Shown piece by piece: positions 34,819 to 37,211 of a stretch of 37,211 nt of DNA. A program made the position numbers and the translations under genes. This DNA is from Levilactobacillus paucivorans. Lineage in GTDB: Bacteria > Bacillota > Bacilli > Lactobacillales > Lactobacillaceae. The stretch spans positions 1 through 37,211 of the forward strand of contig NZ_JQCA01000167.1 in NCBI RefSeq assembly GCF_001437125.1. The letters are read 5' to 3'. The number at the start of each line of letters is the position of its first letter. Position 1 is the stretch's first letter. Under the pieces are notes generated by a model. That model was not told where the DNA came from. It saw only the letters and a list, made by a program, of their open reading frames with translations, and ran no database searches.

Positions 34819-34951
34819 CTAATTTCACGCCCCCATAAATTCTTAGTATTTTACGAGAAAGCCAAATAGAAAATTAGTTCATCTAAATCTCATTCACTAT
34901 AAACTAATGATACTATTTCTTTCGCGTATTGTCGATTAATAGCCTCGACTT
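34819..34951 (-). other. AT-rich intergenic region before the glycosylation operon
   Basis: This gap should hold the operon promoter. TATAGT and TAAAAT stretches could serve as -10 elements, but none has a convincing -35 at 16-18 bp. A 7-bp inverted repeat, ATTAGTT (34873-34879) and AACTAAT (34902-34908), might be an operator. Nothing here can be called with confidence. Confidence 0.3.
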
Positions 34952-34985
34952 ATATAAGAATCCTCACAGTTTGACCTGTGAGGAT
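34952..34985 (-). terminator. Terminator of the SD-repeat protein gene
   Basis: On the minus strand ATCCTCACAG pairs perfectly over 10 bp with CTGTGAGGAT (arms 34976-34985 and 34960-34969) around a 6-nt loop. The tail is only moderately T-rich (TCTTATATA), so it may leak into the glycosyltransferase operon. Confidence 0.65.
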
Positions 34986-35027
34986 CCGGTCATGTAACGT
35001 CACCGTTACACTTTGTACATTGTGTTA

Positions 35028-37211
35028 CTAAACCGTGTGATCATCATCACTGTTTCCTTGACCGTGCTTGCGACCGAAGAACCACCATGAACCACCCGTT
35101 GCGGCAGCAATCGCTGCAATGATTGCTCCCCAGAGCGTGGTGTGATTGTCTTCATTGTTATCAGCCGTCGTAGTTGCATCAGCAGAATTTCCAGAATTCT
35201 TGACATTACTATTACTATCACTGCCATTACTATTCTTGGAATCCCCTGACTTGCTTTGCTTGTCAGAATCATCCTGACTCGCATCATCTGAAGTGCCGGT
35301 CGTCCCAGCTGCCGTTAAGTCGACTGGTGCTGCTTGGCCTTGAGCCGCATCACCTGAGTAACCTAAGGTAGTTGCCATGCCACCTGCAGTGCCCGAAACA
35401 TTGGTACCAGAACCAGTACCGTTGTTTGAACCACCGTTTGTGCCACCGCCGTTACCATTGCCGGAACCTGCGCCAGATCCAGAACCAGATCCAGAACCTG
35501 AACCGGAGCCACCGTTTCCGCCATTTCCATTATTTCCGCCGTCTCCAGCATTCCCATCAGAATCACTATCTGAGTCGGTATTACCATCGGAATCGCTGTC
35601 GCTATCCGTATTGCCATCAGAATCGGAATCTGAATCGGAGTCACTATCTGAGTCAGAGTCACTGTCAGAATCTGAGTCACTATCTGAGTCGGAATCGCTG
35701 TCAGAGTCCGAATCACTGTCAGAATCTGAGTCACTATCGGAATCAGAATCGCTGTCGCTATCCGAGTCACTGTCGGAGTCCGAGTCACTGTCGGAATCTG
35801 AGTCACTATCTGAGTCGGAATCGCTGTCAGAGTCCGAATCACTGTCAGAGTCCGAATCACTGTCAGAATCTGAGTCACTATCGGAATCAGAATCGCTGTC
35901 GGAGTCCGAATCACTATCGGAATCGGAGTCACTGTCGCTGTCAGAGTCACTGTCTGAGTCGGAATCGCTGTCAGAGTCCGAATCGCTGTCGGAGTCAGAA
36001 TCACTGTCGCTGTCCGAGTCACTGTCTGAGTCTGAATCACTATCGGAATCTGAATCACTGTCGGAGTCGGAATCACTATCGGAATCAGAGTCACTGTCTG
36101 AGTCGGAATCGCTGTCAGAGTCACTATCGCTATCAGAGTCTGAGTCACTGTCGGAATCCGAGTCACTATCGGAGTCTGAGTCGCTATCAGAATCGGAGTC
36201 ACTGTCGGAATCAGAATCACTGTCGGAGTCACTATCGCTATCAGAGTCACTATCGCTATCAGAGTCTGAGTCACTATCGGAGTCTGAGTCGCTATCTGAG
36301 TCTGAATCACTGTCGGAGTCCGAATCACTGTCGGAGTCTGAGTCACTGTCGCTGTCCGAGTCACTGTCGGAGTCGGAATCGCTGTCAGAGTCTGAATCAC
36401 TGTCGGAGTCTGAGTCACTGTCGCTGTCCGAGTCACTGTCGCTGTCCGAGTCACTGTCGGAGTCTGAGTCGCTGTCGGAATCAGAGTCACTATCTGAGTC
36501 GGAATCGCTGTCAGAGTCTGAATCACTGTCAGAATCAGAATCGCTGTCCGAATCACTGTCGGAGTCCGAGTCACTATCAGAATCCGAGTCACTGTCGGAG
36601 TCGGAATCACTATCAGAGTCGGAATCACTATCAGAGTCAGAGTCACTATCTGAGTCGGAGTCACTGTCGGAATCCGAGTCGCTGTCGGAGTCGGAGTCAC
36701 TGTCGGAATCCGAGTCTGAATCACTGTCGCTGTCGGAGTCACTGTCGGAGTCAGAATCACTATCGGAATCAGAATCACTGTCTGAGTCCGAATCACTGTC
36801 AGAGTCGGAATCACTATCGGAATCAGAATCACTGTCGCTGTCCGAGTCACTGTCGGAGTCCGAATCACTATCGGAATCAGAATCACTGTCAGAATCGGAG
36901 TCACTGTCGGAGTCGGAGTCACTGTCGGAGTCGGAATCACTGTCTGAATCAGAGTCACTGTCGGAGTCACTATCTGAGTCGGAATCACTGTCGGAATCAG
37001 AGTCGCTATCGGAGTCCGAGTCACTGTCGCTGTCCGAATCACTGTCGGAGTCGGAGTCGCTATCGGAATCGGAGTCACTGTCGCTGTCCGAGTCACTGTC
37101 GGAATCAGAATCACTGTCTGAGTCGGAATCACTGTCGCTGTCCGAGTCACTATCTGAGTCCGAGTCACTGTCAGAGTCCGAGTCACTATCGGAATCAGAA
37201 TCGCTGTCGGA
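35028..37211 (-). CDS. Serine-aspartate repeat surface protein, C-terminal part (5' end outside window)
   Basis: The visible 727 residues are the C-terminal part; the start lies past 37211. Reading N to C, there are about 532 residues of uninterrupted Ser-Asp dipeptides, then an SD segment broken by TNG, then Gly/Asn and Ser-Gly stretches. Next come a Thr/Ser/Asp-rich part (about 35130-35400), a hydrophobic helix ([20 protein letters not shown]) and a basic tail with RKH, ending SDDDHTV. The SD stalk resembles that of staphylococcal Sdr/Clf proteins, which span the wall and are O-glycosylated. No LPXTG or close variant precedes the helix, so sortase anchoring is not supported; a plain membrane anchor is likely. 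The downstream glycosyltransferases are its probable modifiers. An N-terminal adhesin domain is expected but not visible. Confidence 0.88.
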   Translation of the reverse strand, partial: SDSDSDSDSDSDSDSDSDSDSDSDSDSDSDSDSDSDSDSDSDSDSDSDSDSDSDSDSDSDSDSDSDSDSDSDSDSDSDSDSDSDSDSDSDSDSDSDSDSDSDSDSDSDSDSDSDSDSDSDSDSDSDSDSDSDSDSDSDSDSDSDSDSDSDSDSDSDSDSDSDSDSDSDSDSDSDSDSDSDSDSDSDSDSDSDSDSDSDSDSDSDSDSDSDSDSDSDSDSDSDSDSDSDSDSDSDSDSDSDSDSDSDSDSDSDSDSDSDSDSDSDSDSDSDSDSDSDSDSDSDSDSDSDSDSDSDSDSDSDSDSDSDSDSDSDSDSDSDSDSDSDSDSDSDSDSDSDSDSDSDSDSDSDSDSDSDSDSDSDSDSDSDSDSDSDSDSDSDSDSDSDSDSDSDSDSDSDSDSDSDSDSDSDSDSDSDSDSDSDSDSDSDSDSDSDSDSDSDSDSDSDSDSDSDSDSDSDSDSDSDSDSDSDSDSDSDSDSDSDSDSDSDSDSDSDSDSDSDSDSDSDSDSDSDSDSDSDSDSDSDSDSDSDSDSDGNTDSDSDSDGNTDSDSDSDGNAGDGGNNGNGGNGGSGSGSGSGSGSGAGSGNGNGGGTNGGSNNGTGSGTNVSGTAGGMATTLGYSGDAAQGQAAPVDLTAAGTTGTSDDASQDDSDKQSKSGDSKNSNGSDSNSNVKNSGNSADATTTADNNEDNHTTLWGAIIAAIAAATGGSWWFFGRKHGQGNSDDDHTV
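35616..37211 (-). repeat. SD-coding repeat array with 6-bp module and frequent 18-bp unit
   Basis: The array runs to the window edge and encodes only Ser-Asp. Serine codons are not random: AGY recurs mostly every third serine, giving an 18-bp unit GAYTCNGAYTCNGAYAGY. Some units are 6, 12 or 24 bp long, all multiples of six, so the frame is always kept. An example of a 24-bp unit lies near 36701-36724. Confidence 0.93.

Noticed and set aside
35363-37186. A 607-residue open frame on the minus strand made of Thr/Val/Ile/Arg repeats
   Set aside because: It is the off-frame reading of the SD codon array. The frame that continues into the hydrophobic C-terminus and stop at 35028 gives Ser-Asp, which is the coherent protein.
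35616-37211. Possible CRISPR array or VNTR without coding role
   Set aside because: The units have no spacers, are multiples of 6 bp and read as Ser-Asp without any stop, so this is a coding repeat.
28340-37211. Accessory Sec (SecA2/SecY2) export locus
   Set aside because: No SecA2, SecY2 or Asp1-3-like gene is visible. The transferases resemble GtfA/TagE types that also occur without an accessory Sec system.

Overview
The window looks like chromosomal DNA of a lactic acid bacterium of the family Lactobacillaceae. The reasons are a Gram-positive division and cell-wall (dcw) cluster flanked by DUF3397 and DUF4044 genes, a cysteine desulfurase paired with a DUF1831 protein, a T-box in front of ileS, and TagE/GtfA-type glycosyltransferases beside an SD-repeat surface protein. 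I place it near Lactiplantibacillus/Levilactobacillus by inference only. Nearly everything is on the minus strand. The plus strand carries only cutC, a 40-residue DUF4044 protein and a possible insertion-sequence remnant.

Region by region. 1-900: a possible ISL3-type transposase remnant, a terminator and a four-helix membrane protein of unknown function. 999-4421: a minus-strand operon with its own promoter, in the order cold-shock-like protein, Nudix ADP-ribose pyrophosphatase, small membrane protein, MTA/SAH nucleosidase (mtnN), cysteine desulfurase, DUF1831. 4449-7672: ileS with its terminator, a T-box riboswitch and an extra long hairpin in the leader. 7673-21181: the dcw cluster, read right to left as mraZ, rsmH, ftsL, pbp2B, mraY, (internal terminator), murD, murG, divIB, (hairpin gap), ftsA, ftsZ, sepF, ylmG, ylmH, divIVA. 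These genes supply lipid I/II synthesis (MraY, MurD, MurG), the septal transpeptidase and its partners (Pbp2B, FtsL, DivIB), the Z-ring and its membrane tethers (FtsZ, FtsA, SepF), and pole/septum organisation (DivIVA). Three GTGG boxes spaced 10 bp apart before mraZ look like the MraZ autoregulatory operator.

21281-25193: DUF3397, the DUF4044 microprotein on the opposite strand, then the trmL-ftsK pair. 25283-27536: rlmA(II) overlapping an AI-2E/PerM-family membrane protein gene, divergent from cutC with overlapping promoters.

28340-37211 is the most interesting part: a surface-glycoprotein locus. A long serine-aspartate repeat protein, whose 5' end lies outside the window, is followed by an operon with a poorly characterised helical-repeat protein, a 67-residue membrane protein and three tandem glycosyltransferase paralogues. 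The paralogue encoded first has a Glu-to-Asp change in its EX7E motif. The SD protein has a C-terminal membrane segment but no recognisable LPXTG sortase motif. I infer that the transferases decorate the SD repeats, as SdgA/SdgB or GtfA/GtfB do elsewhere. No SecA2/SecY2 gene is visible here.
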